NCBI RefSeq assembly: GCF_017811155.1
Contig: NZ_JACVCV010000005.1
Coordinates: 268,454 to 332,453 of the forward strand
Length of the DNA stretch: 64,000 nucleotides
Direction: 5' to 3'
DNA from: Lunatimonas salinarum
GTDB lineage: Bacteria > Bacteroidota > Bacteroidia > Cytophagales > Cyclobacteriaceae
Position numbers and translations under genes: made by a program. Below are positions 54,518 to 63,933 of the stretch, one piece after another. Below the pieces are notes generated by a model. The model was not told where the DNA came from. It did no database searches and saw nothing but the letters and a program-made list of their open reading frames with translations. Numbering within the stretch: the stretch's first letter is position 1; the number at the start of each line of letters is the position of its first letter.

Positions 54518-55243
54518 TTAGATCAGGTGAAAAAGGTTTTCTATGCCAGGAACCCGCTCTACCGTAAAGCCCTCGCCATAGGTCACCGAAATCTTATGCC
54601 CCATCTCACGGGCACGTGCTTCGATGAAGTCCAGAAATCCGGGACGTGAAATAAAACTTTCCGGCTCCCGGCTCTCCGGATCAAAGAATTGGGACTTGAA
54701 AGCTAAGATACTGTTTTTTTTAACCTCCCAATAGTCAGAGATATCTACTACCAAATCGGGTTCAATATAATTATTTTGAATATAATGGTAAACGGCTTTG
54801 GGCCTCCAAGCGTCCTGAGGAACGCCATCGATCTCAGTCTCTAGACGACGGAGTCCGCTAAGAAAGCAAGCCTTTGTGGCTAAACTCCCTCCTTTTCCGT
54901 GATCCGGATGCCGGTCGGTGATGGCATTGGCCAAAACGATCTCTGGACGGTATTTGCGCAAGATCTTTGCGATTTCTACTTGATATTTCTTTTCCTCGGA
55001 AAAAAAGACATCTTCAAATGCGAGGTTTTCACGAGCACTCAATCCCAAAACCCTTGCCGCCGCATTCGACTCTTCCAGACGAATCGCAGGCGTGCCTCTA
55101 GTTCCCATTTCACCTTGGGTCAGATCCAGTATTCCTACACGATAGCCTTTGGCTACATGAGAGGCAATGGTACCAGAACAAGAAAGTTCCGCATCATCCG
55201 GATGGGCGGCTATCGCCAAAATATCTAGTTTTACCATATTCAT
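54518..55243 (-). CDS. bshB1: Bacillithiol biosynthesis deacetylase BshB1
   Basis: A 241-residue zinc-dependent PIG-L/LmbE-family deacetylase that removes acetyl from GlcNAc-malate in bacillithiol synthesis. The metal motif AAHPDDAEL is near the N-terminus and DRHPDHGKGG follows about residue 115. It overlaps the M23 peptidase gene by 4 bp (ATGA), so the two are translationally coupled. Bacillithiol use is known in Bacteroidota. Confidence 0.92.
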   Translation of the reverse strand: MNMVKLDILAIAAHPDDAELSCSGTIASHVAKGYRVGILDLTQGEMGTRGTPAIRLEESNAAARVLGLSARENLAFEDVFFSEEKKYQVEIAKILRKYRPEIVLANAITDRHPDHGKGGSLATKACFLSGLRRLETEIDGVPQDAWRPKAVYHYIQNNYIEPDLVVDISDYWEVKKNSILAFKSQFFDPESREPESFISRPGFLDFIEARAREMGHKISVTYGEGFTVERVPGIENLFHLI

Positions 55244-56271
55244 CTTATTTTCAACCTCATCCCCACCCGGAGAATCGTCCTGGTAGAAATATTGTTCATT
55301 CGTGTAATATGAGAGACGGACACACCGTATTTCCTGGCTATCACCGAAAGATTCTCACCACTACGAACCCGGTGTACCACCGCCTCCTGCATCTTGATTA
55401 CGTGGTCAAAACTAGCCGATGTTATCGTATACAAGGGACTTCGGATTTTGTGGTTTTCAAAATCATACAAGTTCTTTGGATCAATCGAGAGCCCTTTATA
55501 CCGCACTTCAAAATGAAGGTGTGGACCGGTACTCCTCCCGGTATTTCCCCCGAATCCAAGCACAGAACCCGCAACCAATTCCTCCCCTACCTTCACCAAA
55601 ATCTTGGATAAATGCCCGTAAAGAGTCTCCAACCCATTGCGGTGACGTACCAATACAAAGTGTCCATACCCGTACCGATCATAACTTGCCATTCGAACTA
55701 TCCCGTCAAATGCCGAAAAGACCGAATCCCCCACACTTAAGCGGAGATCGATCCCGTGATGCCAACGATATCTCCGGAATCCAAATTCGGAACTTACTCT
55801 ACTATCCTTTAAAGGCATGCTCCAAAGCGACCCATAATACGGATCAAAAAGCCTAACAGGAATAGTATCTTTGAAATCCTTGGGATTAAAATCATAGATA
55901 TCAATTTTTTTACTATCCCAAGAGGCAAAATACTCGTAAGCAGTCACCCAAATGCTATCGATCAGCGTCTTTTCAGATACTTGAACCAACTGATTAGTCG
56001 GTGCCCAAACAATTGACAAGGTATCCTCATTGACAATCGAAAGCCTCTTTTTGAGGTCTATACCGCCACTGAAAATCAGGGAGTCTGTCCCTCGCTGCAG
56101 GTTAGACAAATATTCCTGCACATCAAAAGGCTGAATTTTCTTTTGATCGGGAATCAACGAATCCTTCGATGGAGACCTTTTGACTAGTCGGGGATTAACT
56201 TGTGCCTCTGCTAATTGGGAAACCAGAAAGCAAATCATTCCCATCAAGCAGCCAATCCGCAATATCGCCAT
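55240..56271 (-). CDS. M23-family peptidoglycan peptidase with LysM domain
   Basis: A 343-residue exported protein (ATG 56271; signal GMICFLVSQLAEAQ). The LytM/M23 domain (about 165-270) shows HHGIDLRLSVGDSVFSAFDG and GPHLHFEVR (zinc ligands). A C-terminal LysM module (about 298-341; HRVRSGENLSVIARKYGVSV) binds peptidoglycan. It cleaves or senses cross-links in the cell wall, or activates other hydrolases. It sits between trxB and bshB1 on one transcript, with trxB 8 bp upstream. Confidence 0.88.
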   Translation of the reverse strand: MAILRIGCLMGMICFLVSQLAEAQVNPRLVKRSPSKDSLIPDQKKIQPFDVQEYLSNLQRGTDSLIFSGGIDLKKRLSIVNEDTLSIVWAPTNQLVQVSEKTLIDSIWVTAYEYFASWDSKKIDIYDFNPKDFKDTIPVRLFDPYYGSLWSMPLKDSRVSSEFGFRRYRWHHGIDLRLSVGDSVFSAFDGIVRMASYDRYGYGHFVLVRHRNGLETLYGHLSKILVKVGEELVAGSVLGFGGNTGRSTGPHLHFEVRYKGLSIDPKNLYDFENHKIRSPLYTITSASFDHVIKMQEAVVHRVRSGENLSVIARKYGVSVSHITRMNNISTRTILRVGMRLKIR

Positions 56272-56279
56272 CAAAGAGA

Positions 56280-57224
56280 CTAAGCTAGTTCCTGTTCTGC
56301 CAAAAACCGCTCGGCATCCAACGCAGCCATACAGCCCGTACCGGCCGCGGTTACTGCTTGCCGGTATACATTATCTTGGGCATCTCCGCAGGCAAAAACA
56401 CCCGGGATATTGGTTTTTGTGGACCCCGGCTTAGTCTGAATATACCCATTTTCATCCATATCAATGAACTGCTTAAACACCTCCGTATTTGGCTCATGGC
56501 CTATGGCAACAAAAAAAGCTCCAACCGACAATTCTTTGTGTTCACCCGTCAGATTATTTTTAAGCGCTACTCCGGTGACTTCATCATCTCCAAGCACCTG
56601 AACGGTTTCGTGGTTCCACAGCACCTCAATTTTCGGATTGGAAAGCACCCGCTTTTGCATGATCTGAGAGGCACGTAACTCATCCCTTCGAACGATCATA
56701 TACACCTTTTTGCATATATTGGACAAATAAGAAGCTTCTTCGCATGCCGTATCTCCACCTCCAACGATCGCTACCTCTTGCCCTCTGAAAAAGAACCCGT
56801 CGCAGACGGCACAAGCAGAAACACCCCTGCCGTTCAGCCTCGATTCACTCTCAAGACCAAGCCATTTAGCCGAGGCACCGGTAGAAATAATGACGGTGTC
56901 CGCTATGAGTTCAACGGAATCGTCTACAGTCACCTTGTGCGGCATTTGGCTGAAATCCACTTGGGTTATCAGGCCGTACCGAACCTCCGTACCGAACCGC
57001 TCCGCTTGCTTTCTGAAATCTTCCATCATCTCCGGACCCATCACACCATCGGGGTAGCCCGGGTAATTTTCCACATCCGTGGTTATGGTGAGCTGCCCCC
57101 CAGGTTGAGCACCTGTATATAGAACGGGATTCAACCCCGCACGAGCCGCATAAATAGCGGCAGTATATCCTGCCGGTCCCGAACCAATGATCAAAACCTT
57201 TACGTGTTCAATGTCCTTATTCAT
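56280..57224 (-). CDS. trxB: Thioredoxin-disulfide reductase
   Basis: A 314-residue FAD/NADPH flavoenzyme. It has the FAD motif IGSGPAGYTAAIYAARAG, the redox-active CxxC in SACAVCDG, the NADPH motif VGGGDTACEEASYL, and the C-terminal FACGDAQDNVYRQA. It recycles thioredoxin in the cytoplasm. It is the first gene of trxB - M23 peptidase - bshB1, an arrangement that links two thiol-redox genes with a cell-wall enzyme. Confidence 0.95.
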   Translation of the reverse strand: MNKDIEHVKVLIIGSGPAGYTAAIYAARAGLNPVLYTGAQPGGQLTITTDVENYPGYPDGVMGPEMMEDFRKQAERFGTEVRYGLITQVDFSQMPHKVTVDDSVELIADTVIISTGASAKWLGLESESRLNGRGVSACAVCDGFFFRGQEVAIVGGGDTACEEASYLSNICKKVYMIVRRDELRASQIMQKRVLSNPKIEVLWNHETVQVLGDDEVTGVALKNNLTGEHKELSVGAFFVAIGHEPNTEVFKQFIDMDENGYIQTKPGSTKTNIPGVFACGDAQDNVYRQAVTAAGTGCMAALDAERFLAEQELA

Positions 57225-57439
57225 ATCATTATTGTAGTCTAATACCGGTCAAATAGGTTATATATGATTGGATTATAAACCATCTTGGATAAACCAACGC
57301 CGAAGCGGGGGCCCGATGATAGTTGAATTCCGATGATTTCGCTATTTAAGAGGGCAAATTTTGGCAATTTTACCTAATAAACAAAGGAACAAAGTCACAG
57401 AAGAAAACACCTTTTAACCTAAATTAACAAATCCAGCGT

Positions 57440-57470
57440 AAAAAAAAAGGGGAACTACCCCCTTTCTTTT
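57440..57470 (-). terminator. Terminator of rpoD
   Basis: Inverted repeat AAAGGGG/CCCCTTT (57446-57452 with 57459-57465) followed on the minus strand by nine T. It starts about 25 bases after the sigma-factor stop. Confidence 0.75.
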
Positions 57471-57494
57471 TCATTATTCCTAGAGACCGCCCCC

Positions 57495-58358
57495 CTAACC
57501 CAAATAAGGCTTGAGCGTTTTGCTCCTTGATGTATGGCGCAATCTGCGTATCGCCTTTTCTTTGATTTGCCTTACTCGCTCACGAGTAAGATTAAACTTC
57601 TCTCCGATCTCCTCAAGGGTCATGGCATGCTCGCCATTTAACCCAAAATACAGCGTAATCACATCTGCCTCACGTTGGGTAAGGGTAGAGAGGGCACGCT
57701 GAACCTCCTTTCGGAGGGAATCGTTCATAAGTCCATCGTCCGGCTTCGTCTCACCGTCGTTTTCCAACACGTCCAAAAGGCTATTTTCTTCTCCTTGAAC
57801 GAACGGAGCATCCATAGACACGTGTCGTCCTGAAATTTTCATGGTATCCACTACTTCCCCCGCGGTAACTTCCAAGACTTCTGCAAGTTCCTCTGGAGAT
57901 GGTTCACGCTCAAATTTCTGCTCCAACTCGGAAAAGGTCTTACTGATCTTGTTCAAAGAACCCACTCGGTTTAGAGGAAGTCTAACAATCCTAGACTGCT
58001 CGGCAAGTGCCTGAAGAATCGACTGACGAATCCACCAGACCGCATAAGAGATAAACTTAAAACCCCTGGTTTCGTCAAAACGCTGAGCTGCCTTGATAAG
58101 ACCAAGGTTTCCCTCATTGATCAAATCACCCAAGGACAATCCTTGGTTTTGATACTGTTTGGCCACAGACACCACAAACCTTAGGTTGGCTTTGGTAAGC
58201 TTTTCTAGAGCAAGTTGGTCTCCCTCCCTGATCCGTTTCGCCAAGACGACCTCTTCATCCGCAGTAAGAAGGTCTACCTTGCCTATTTCCTGTAGGTATT
58301 TGTCTAGAGACTGACTTTCTCTGTTGGTAATCTGTTTGCTGATTTTAAGCTGCCTCAT
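57495..58358 (-). CDS. rpoD: Primary RNA polymerase sigma factor (RpoD/SigA)
   Basis: A 287-residue group 1 sigma factor of the short Bacteroidota form, lacking most of region 1.1. Regions can be followed: 1.2 ([20 protein letters not shown]), 2.3-2.4 ([18 protein letters not shown]), 3 (about 150-190), and 4.2 ([20 protein letters not shown]). It directs the core enzyme to promoters of the TTG/TAnnTTTG type seen across this window. It lies downstream of pnp on the same strand. Confidence 0.95.
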   Translation of the reverse strand: MRQLKISKQITNRESQSLDKYLQEIGKVDLLTADEEVVLAKRIREGDQLALEKLTKANLRFVVSVAKQYQNQGLSLGDLINEGNLGLIKAAQRFDETRGFKFISYAVWWIRQSILQALAEQSRIVRLPLNRVGSLNKISKTFSELEQKFEREPSPEELAEVLEVTAGEVVDTMKISGRHVSMDAPFVQGEENSLLDVLENDGETKPDDGLMNDSLRKEVQRALSTLTQREADVITLYFGLNGEHAMTLEEIGEKFNLTRERVRQIKEKAIRRLRHTSRSKTLKPYLG

Positions 58359-58442
58359 TCAAGTATCTGATTTTTTAAACGCCTTATATAACAGAACTAT
58401 CTTTAAAATAAGTTCATTCAACCGTGATTGTTTAAACCTATG

Positions 58443-60593
58443 TTACGATTTTTGGGCCGATTTATCAGACTTATCCGCCTTTGGTAGCAACACCTTCCGC
58501 GAAAGTTTGTATTTACCGGTTTTCTTGTCCACGTCGATCAATTTAACGGTAATTTCCTCACCGGTCTCCAGCACGCCATCCATGGATTCAAGTCTTTCCC
58601 ACTTGATTTCAGAGATATGGAGTAATCCATCCTTACCCGGCATAAACTCCACAAATGCACCGAAAGGCATGATGTTTTTCACCTTTCCAGTGTACACTTC
58701 TCCAATCTCAGGCTGTGCAACGATGGCTTTTATTCGCTGTATGGCGCCATCCATCGAGGTTTGATTATTGGCAAAAATATTGATCTTGCCCATATTATCC
58801 ACTTCCTCTATGATGATCGTTGCTCCCGTATCTTTCTGGATCTCCTGAATCACCTTTCCGCCAGGCCCGATCACCGCTCCGATCAACTCCTTCGGAATCT
58901 CCATATTTTGGGACCTAGGTGCATGTGGCTTATAATCCTCTCTAGGCGCAGCCAAGGTTTTGCTAATCTCATTCAATATATGTAGCCTACCGTCCTTTGC
59001 TTGATACAATGCTTCCTTCAGCACGGCATAATCCAAGCCCTCTACCTTTAGGTCCATCTGACAGGCGGTAATACCCTTTTCTGTACCTGTCACTTTAAAA
59101 TCCATGTCACCAAGGTGATCTTCGTCTCCGAGGATATCGGAGAGGATCGTATACTTACCAGTAGAAGCATCGGAGATCATCCCCATCGCAATACCCGTTA
59201 CCGGCGCCTTTATGGGTACCCCCGCATCCATCAGCGCCAAAGAACCCGCACATACGGTGGCCATAGAGGATGAGCCGTTTGACTCCAAAATATCCGAAAC
59301 TACGCGGATGGTATACGGATTTTTCGCATCCGGCGGCAACACCCTCCGCAAAGCCCTCATAGCTAAATTACCATGCCCAATCTCACGACGGCCAGGTCCT
59401 CTATTTATCTTTACCTCCCCAGTGGAAAAACCAGGAAAGTTATAATGCAGGTAAAACTTATTGTATCCGGAATGCACGGCTCCGTCCACCATCTGTTCAT
59501 CCAACTTGGTTCCCAACGTACAGGTGGTGATAGACTGTGTCTCTCCTCTAGTAAACACCGCTGAACCGTGCGCCGAGGGCAGGTAGTCTACCACAGACCA
59601 AATAGGTCTGATTTCGCTTGGATTCCTGCCATCCAGTCTCTTCTTCTCATGAAGCGTAAAATTGCGGGCCGCTTCCTTATGTATTTTGGCGAAATACTTA
59701 CCAATCAAAAAGCTATCATACCCGTGATCCTCGCCTAAGCCATCCACAAAGCCCTGTTTGATCGCCTTTATCAACTCAGATCGCTCGTTTTTGTTGGGAA
59801 TCTGACGGCTTACCACTTCATAGCAGGCATCGTAAAGTTCATCCTTCATACGGGCAAGCAAGGCCTCGTCATGGTTTTCATGCGAATACTCCCGCTTCAC
59901 TTCCTTTCCCAGCTCCCTGGTAAGCGCCTTCTGAACGGCACAATGCCTCTTGATCTCCTGATGTGCCAGCTCTAAAGCCTCCACCATTTCGTCCTCGGAA
60001 ATTTCATCGGCTTCGCCTTCCACCATCAAAATGAATTCCTCAGAACCCGCAACCATAAATTCCAACGTAGCTATTTTTAGCTCCTGAGGTTTTGGGTTAA
60101 TAATCAGCTTTCCATCCACTTTGGCCACGCGAACCTCAGAAATGGGGCCGTTGAAAGGAATATCTGATACCGCAATGGCAGCTGATGCAGCCAAACCTGC
60201 CAGTGCATCCGGCAATACCTCTTCGTCAGAAGACATCAACGTGATGGTAATATTCGTATCTGCATGATAATCGTCCGGAAACAAGGGACGGACCGCGCGG
60301 TCTACCAAGCGGCTTATCAACACTTCGTAATCCGACAATCTGCCTTCTCTCTTTAAAAATCCTCCGGGAATCTTCCCGGAAGCAGCAAATTTCTCCTGAT
60401 AATCGACTGATAATGGAAGAAAGTCGACACCATCTCCTGCCTCTTTCTTGGTAACAATCGTAGCCAATAGAATGGCTTTTCCCATTTTTACAACGGCCGA
60501 ACCGTCTGCCTGCTTGGCTAGCGCTCCGGTTTCAATGATAATCTCTCTACCATCTTCTAATATGATAGATTTACTGATAACGTTTGGTAACAT
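58443..60593 (-). CDS. pnp: Polyribonucleotide nucleotidyltransferase
   Basis: A 716-residue 3'-5' phosphorolytic exoribonuclease. Two RNase PH domains are present (about 5-230 and 325-540, with [22 protein letters not shown] and [20 protein letters not shown] segments). A KH domain (about 555-615; [15 protein letters not shown]) and an S1 domain (about 620-690; [20 protein letters not shown]) follow. It sits after rpsO as in many bacteria, with a hairpin between the two genes. Confidence 0.95.
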   Translation of the reverse strand: MLPNVISKSIILEDGREIIIETGALAKQADGSAVVKMGKAILLATIVTKKEAGDGVDFLPLSVDYQEKFAASGKIPGGFLKREGRLSDYEVLISRLVDRAVRPLFPDDYHADTNITITLMSSDEEVLPDALAGLAASAAIAVSDIPFNGPISEVRVAKVDGKLIINPKPQELKIATLEFMVAGSEEFILMVEGEADEISEDEMVEALELAHQEIKRHCAVQKALTRELGKEVKREYSHENHDEALLARMKDELYDACYEVVSRQIPNKNERSELIKAIKQGFVDGLGEDHGYDSFLIGKYFAKIHKEAARNFTLHEKKRLDGRNPSEIRPIWSVVDYLPSAHGSAVFTRGETQSITTCTLGTKLDEQMVDGAVHSGYNKFYLHYNFPGFSTGEVKINRGPGRREIGHGNLAMRALRRVLPPDAKNPYTIRVVSDILESNGSSSMATVCAGSLALMDAGVPIKAPVTGIAMGMISDASTGKYTILSDILGDEDHLGDMDFKVTGTEKGITACQMDLKVEGLDYAVLKEALYQAKDGRLHILNEISKTLAAPREDYKPHAPRSQNMEIPKELIGAVIGPGGKVIQEIQKDTGATIIIEEVDNMGKINIFANNQTSMDGAIQRIKAIVAQPEIGEVYTGKVKNIMPFGAFVEFMPGKDGLLHISEIKWERLESMDGVLETGEEITVKLIDVDKKTGKYKLSRKVLLPKADKSDKSAQKS

Positions 60594-60654
60594 AAAATGT
60601 AATGATTCTGAAAGGTGAATAGTTTTAAAAGTAAGGTTTACTAAAGGATAAGTA

Positions 60655-60688
60655 AAAAAGTAAGGTCCTTCATGAGAAGAACCTTACA
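60655..60688 (-). terminator. Hairpin between rpsO and pnp
   Basis: Interrupted inverted repeat (GTAAGGT plus CTTC paired with GAAG plus ACCTTAC, one mismatch) followed on the minus strand by six T. It may act as terminator of rpsO or as an attenuator/processing site ahead of pnp. Confidence 0.6.
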
Positions 60689-60694
60689 GTAATC

Positions 60695-60970
60695 TTATTT
60701 ACGGATTCCCAGCTCGGCGATAATTGACCGATATCTCTCGATGTCATTTTTGACAAGGTAGTTCAACAGGCTTCTTCTTTTACCTACCAGCTTTAACAAG
60801 CCCAAGCGGGATGAATGGTCTTTTTTATTCGTCCTAAGGTGTTCTGTCAAGTGTTGGATTCTGTAAGTAAACAACGCAATCTGCGCTTCTGGAGAACCCG
60901 TATCCTTTTCAGACTTCAACCGACCATGATTCTTAAACAACTCTGATTTTTTTTCTTTACTTAAATACAT
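60695..60970 (-). CDS. rpsO: 30S ribosomal protein S15
   Basis: A 91-residue S15 protein binding 16S rRNA helices in the central domain. Typical runs are [20 protein letters not shown] and [20 protein letters not shown], with the C-terminal [16 protein letters not shown]. It is transcribed ahead of pnp as in many bacteria. In E. coli S15 represses its own translation; whether that holds here is not seen from sequence. Confidence 0.95.
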   Translation of the reverse strand: MYLSKEKKSELFKNHGRLKSEKDTGSPEAQIALFTYRIQHLTEHLRTNKKDHSSRLGLLKLVGKRRSLLNYLVKNDIERYRSIIAELGIRK

Positions 60971-61032
60971 GCTTAGTCAAGTTAATACGGCTATTTTAAT
61001 AAAACAGACACAAAGGTACAAACATTTTTTTG

Positions 61033-62823
61033 TTATGAAAACTCTTCCTTCAACTTTTCTCGTTTTGGGATTCTGGCGAAGCTATTTTTTATCCTTTGGA
61101 GGAATCCATAATAAAAATCTGCTTCAAATATCCGCGCATCCTTTCTAGCTTGTCTTAAAAAAAACAACCCAAAAGGTATCAATGAAGCGATTGAAAATGA
61201 GGTACCGAAGAGTGTTCCTGTCACTCCTTCCTTAGCCCACTTTTCACCGGTGATGGTGAGCATATAGTAAATGATAAAGAAAATGATCGACACCAACACC
61301 GGCATACCCAGCCCCCCCTTCTTTATGATGGCCCCCAAAGGAGCCCCGATCATAAACATCACAAAACAGGCTAATGCCTGCGTATATTTTTGAAACCACG
61401 AGATCTGAAACCTCCTAAACTCCCTTTCCAGCGCGTCTATTTGGTTCTTATTGGTTGTGAAATTGTTCTTCAAGTTTCTCGCGCTCGTTAGTGCACTTGC
61501 GGCTGCAGAGATCATCTGACGCTGTGTATCCCGAAGAGAATCCAATTTTGCCCTTTGTGCATCAGTCAATAACAAGATTTCCTTCTCCTGCCGAGGTAAA
61601 ACAACCGAAGCTATTTGATTGCCTCCCTCGGAAGAAACCGGGTTATCAACTACCGCATTCGTTATCGTATCATTTGAATATGCCGACGCTAAGGAATCAA
61701 CAGAGGAAGTTCCACCCCCTACTGAACCTGCAACCGTATCCCTAGTCTCGGCACGTTGATCAGCTGCCAATAAACGGGCGGCCTCACTCTGTTCATTGAG
61801 GTCGGCACCTTGCAGGCTAACACCATGGGTCAATTCATACTCTTCCTGGTATTTTAGGTTACGAATAGAGTCTGCCAAAAGCTTCTTTCTGACGAGGTCT
61901 TCGGGCGGCGTAATTTTACGTTCCCTTCCAAAGTAAGCGTAGGATGCCTCGGTCGTGGCATAGTTGAAAAACAACTTTTGACTGATCTCTCTATCCATGG
62001 AATCTAGATCAATACGGATCTCCCCGATATTTTTGATGGACCGGTTATTCGACCAAAGATTTTCGGGTGTTCGGTTCATCTCAAAGGCTTCCAAATCAAA
62101 AACCATTTCATTGGTACTGAACCGAGTACGGTTGAAGGTTGGAGGCTTATCCTGAATACCTCGTTGACTCTGCCCCTCCTGATAGCTACTACCATTGTAC
62201 AGGGTGAGCATCATATACCGATCATTGAAAAATGGCTCCATCCTTCCAGAATCGGCAGTGATTACGTGAATATTCCCCTGACCTGACGTATGGTCATAAA
62301 TAAGCACATCTCTCAGGCGTATTTCATCCAGCTTTTGGTTAACCTTGATACTGTAATTAGGTATTCCATTATAAAAAACACCTTCTTTAATATCCAGTGC
62401 CGGTGATTTCATACGTATATCATAGAGCAAGCTAAAAGTCTTTAGATTCACCCTTGGAACCAAGTAATTATTGGATAGGTAAGCAAACACAGTAAGAAAC
62501 ACCACAAACACACCAATGGGCCGTAAAGCCCTAAGCAAGGATATCCCGCTACTTTTAATGGCTGTCAACTCAAAATGCTCGCCCAGGTTACCAAAAGTCA
62601 TCAGTGAAGATAATAGCACCGCCAGCGGCAATGCCATAGGAGAAATGCTGATCACAAAATAACTTATCAGCTCCATATAGACCATGAAAGGCAGGTCCTT
62701 ACCAAAAATCTCATCAAAATATTTTAACATATTCACTGTCAAAAGGATAAAATCCACGACAATAAATGTGAGCAAAAACGGCCCAATAAAAGACCCTAAA
62801 ATCAGCTTATCGAGTTTTTTCAT
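61033..62823 (-). CDS. LptF/LptG-family permease with long central insertion
   Basis: A 596-residue inner-membrane protein from ATG 62823 (TTG 62829 also opens the frame). Six membrane spans in two sets (about 10-125 and 475-575) flank a periplasmic domain, the pattern of YjgP/YjgQ permeases that extract lipopolysaccharide with LptB. The family usually has about 360-480 residues. Here the periplasmic part is longer, with a Ser/Asp/Thr-rich insertion at about 335-415 (for example AGSVGGGTSSVDSLASAY) and a coiled coil after it. It lies upstream of rpsO on the same strand. Confidence 0.88.
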   Translation of the reverse strand: MKKLDKLILGSFIGPFLLTFIVVDFILLTVNMLKYFDEIFGKDLPFMVYMELISYFVISISPMALPLAVLLSSLMTFGNLGEHFELTAIKSSGISLLRALRPIGVFVVFLTVFAYLSNNYLVPRVNLKTFSLLYDIRMKSPALDIKEGVFYNGIPNYSIKVNQKLDEIRLRDVLIYDHTSGQGNIHVITADSGRMEPFFNDRYMMLTLYNGSSYQEGQSQRGIQDKPPTFNRTRFSTNEMVFDLEAFEMNRTPENLWSNNRSIKNIGEIRIDLDSMDREISQKLFFNYATTEASYAYFGRERKITPPEDLVRKKLLADSIRNLKYQEEYELTHGVSLQGADLNEQSEAARLLAADQRAETRDTVAGSVGGGTSSVDSLASAYSNDTITNAVVDNPVSSEGGNQIASVVLPRQEKEILLLTDAQRAKLDSLRDTQRQMISAAASALTSARNLKNNFTTNKNQIDALEREFRRFQISWFQKYTQALACFVMFMIGAPLGAIIKKGGLGMPVLVSIIFFIIYYMLTITGEKWAKEGVTGTLFGTSFSIASLIPFGLFFLRQARKDARIFEADFYYGFLQRIKNSFARIPKREKLKEEFS

Positions 62824-62893
62824 AAACAACTAGACAACACAGCGGCTGCCTTTACTGAAACTTGATTGGGACAAATTTAGGAATAATCCGATG

Positions 62894-63292
62894 CTATCCC
62901 CCTATTATCTCCTTGAGATTAGTGATCAAACCCTCCCAAATCCCCACTTGTTCCTGATTATCATAAGCGTCACCGTAATCGATCACCCGCAGATAAAATG
63001 TCTGTGTGAGTTCATTTTCATCGAGCTTAAATTCTATAAACGAGGGATCCTCGTCCACATCCTCATCAGTGGGATCAAAAAACTCAAACTTGACGTGGTG
63101 GTTAATCCTCATGATGGTAGGCCGGGCGAAATGATCCTCTCCGTCGAAGATGAAATTATAAACCTTGTCTTCATTGATGATCACATCGTCTGCAAACCAT
63201 TGAGATAGCCCACTGGCTGTGCTTAAATAAGGATAAATCACCTTCTTGGAAGTATTTATCTGATAGTCAGATACAAATTTATTTTTTACCAT
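62894..63292 (-). CDS. START-like domain protein
   Basis: A 132-residue small START/AHSA1-like protein with a helix-grip fold. It shows SKKVIYPYLSTASGLSQWFA near the N-terminus, a beta-rich acidic middle (FFDPTDEDVDEDPSFIEFKL), and IWEGLITNLKEIIGG at the C-terminal helix. It is common in Bacteroidota, near LptF-type permease genes in some genomes, and has no defined role. It likely binds a small hydrophobic ligand. It lies 70 bp upstream of the LptF/G gene and probably shares a transcript. Confidence 0.82.
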   Translation of the reverse strand: MVKNKFVSDYQINTSKKVIYPYLSTASGLSQWFADDVIINEDKVYNFIFDGEDHFARPTIMRINHHVKFEFFDPTDEDVDEDPSFIEFKLDENELTQTFYLRVIDYGDAYDNQEQVGIWEGLITNLKEIIGG

Positions 63293-63624
63293 GGCACAAA
63301 GTTTTTAATAGGCAAAAAGTAACTATTTTTTTTAGGATTCCCACTTGGAATTCAATATTTATACCCACATATTTGCATTCCCAAAAGCGGGGCATCTACT
63401 CGACCAAGTTGCATAATAAGAAAACAAGCCCAATCCAGGCAATTTCGTCGCTTATGCAGGAGCAAGGTAGATGTGTGAAGGTACGAATATTTTAACTAAA
63501 ACAATTGGTTGAACACATCCGATTCCTTTCGGTTGATCATCAATGGGTAGTTCTGCTTTTCGGAATATAGGAGACAGCTTCAACACCTGGCGCATTGTTG
63601 ATAGTGAAATAAGCTTGACAATTT
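63293..63624. other. Intergenic region with decayed ORF tail, before the tRNA-like array
   Basis: A gene-free 332 bp. At 63504-63531 the sequence can be read as I-G-stop-T-H-P, then after a one-base shift S-F-R. This resembles the C-terminal IGSEHPDSFR-like tail of GIY-YIG nuclease ORFs with one nonsense change and one deletion. Just after it, 63571-63589 matches the T-arm-like half of the array units at about 16 of 19 bases. The rest shows nothing recognisable. Confidence 0.35.
63504..63531 (+). pseudogene. Possible C-terminal remnant of a GIY-YIG nuclease-like ORF
   Basis: Only the last ten or so codons can be recognised (Ile-Gly-stop-Thr-His-Pro, frame shift, Ser-Phe-Arg), compared from memory with Bacteroidota GIY-YIG proteins that end in an IGSxHPDSFR-like motif. 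A TCA-to-TGA change and loss of one G would explain the present form. The upstream catalytic part is not present, so this is a weak call. Confidence 0.25.
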
Positions 63625-63694
63625 GGCGAGGTAGCTCAGTAGGTTAGAGCGCAGGATTCATATCCGCCTAGGCGGACACGGGTTCAACTCCTGA
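63625..63694 (+). pseudogene. tRNA-Met-like sequence, unit 1
   Basis: D-loop form AGTAGGTTA, T-stem form CGGG. The acceptor 3' strand and the 3' half of a normal anticodon stem are missing, so a functional tRNA is unlikely. Confidence 0.6.
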
Positions 63695-63727
63695 AAATAG
63701 TTGGTGTTAAAATATATTAGTCAATTT

Positions 63728-63797
63728 GGCGAGGTAGCTCAGTCGGTTAGAGCGCAGGATTCATATCCGCCTAGGCGGACACAGGTTCAACTCCTGA
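63728..63797 (+). pseudogene. tRNA-Met-like sequence, unit 2
   Basis: D-loop form AGTCGGTTA, T-stem form CAGG (perfect pairing with CCTG). Same missing 3' acceptor strand as unit 1. Confidence 0.6.
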
Positions 63798-63830
63798 AAA
63801 TAGTTGGTGTTAAAATATATTAGTCAATTT

Positions 63831-63900
63831 GGCGAGGTAGCTCAGTCGGTTAGAGCGCAGGATTCATATCCGCCTAGGCGGACACAGGTTCAACTCCTGA
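63831..63900 (+). pseudogene. tRNA-Met-like sequence, unit 3
   Basis: Identical to unit 2 over the whole 103 bases as far as compared by eye. Confidence 0.6.
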
Positions 63901-63933
63901 AAATAGTTGGTGTTAAAATATATTAGTCAATTT

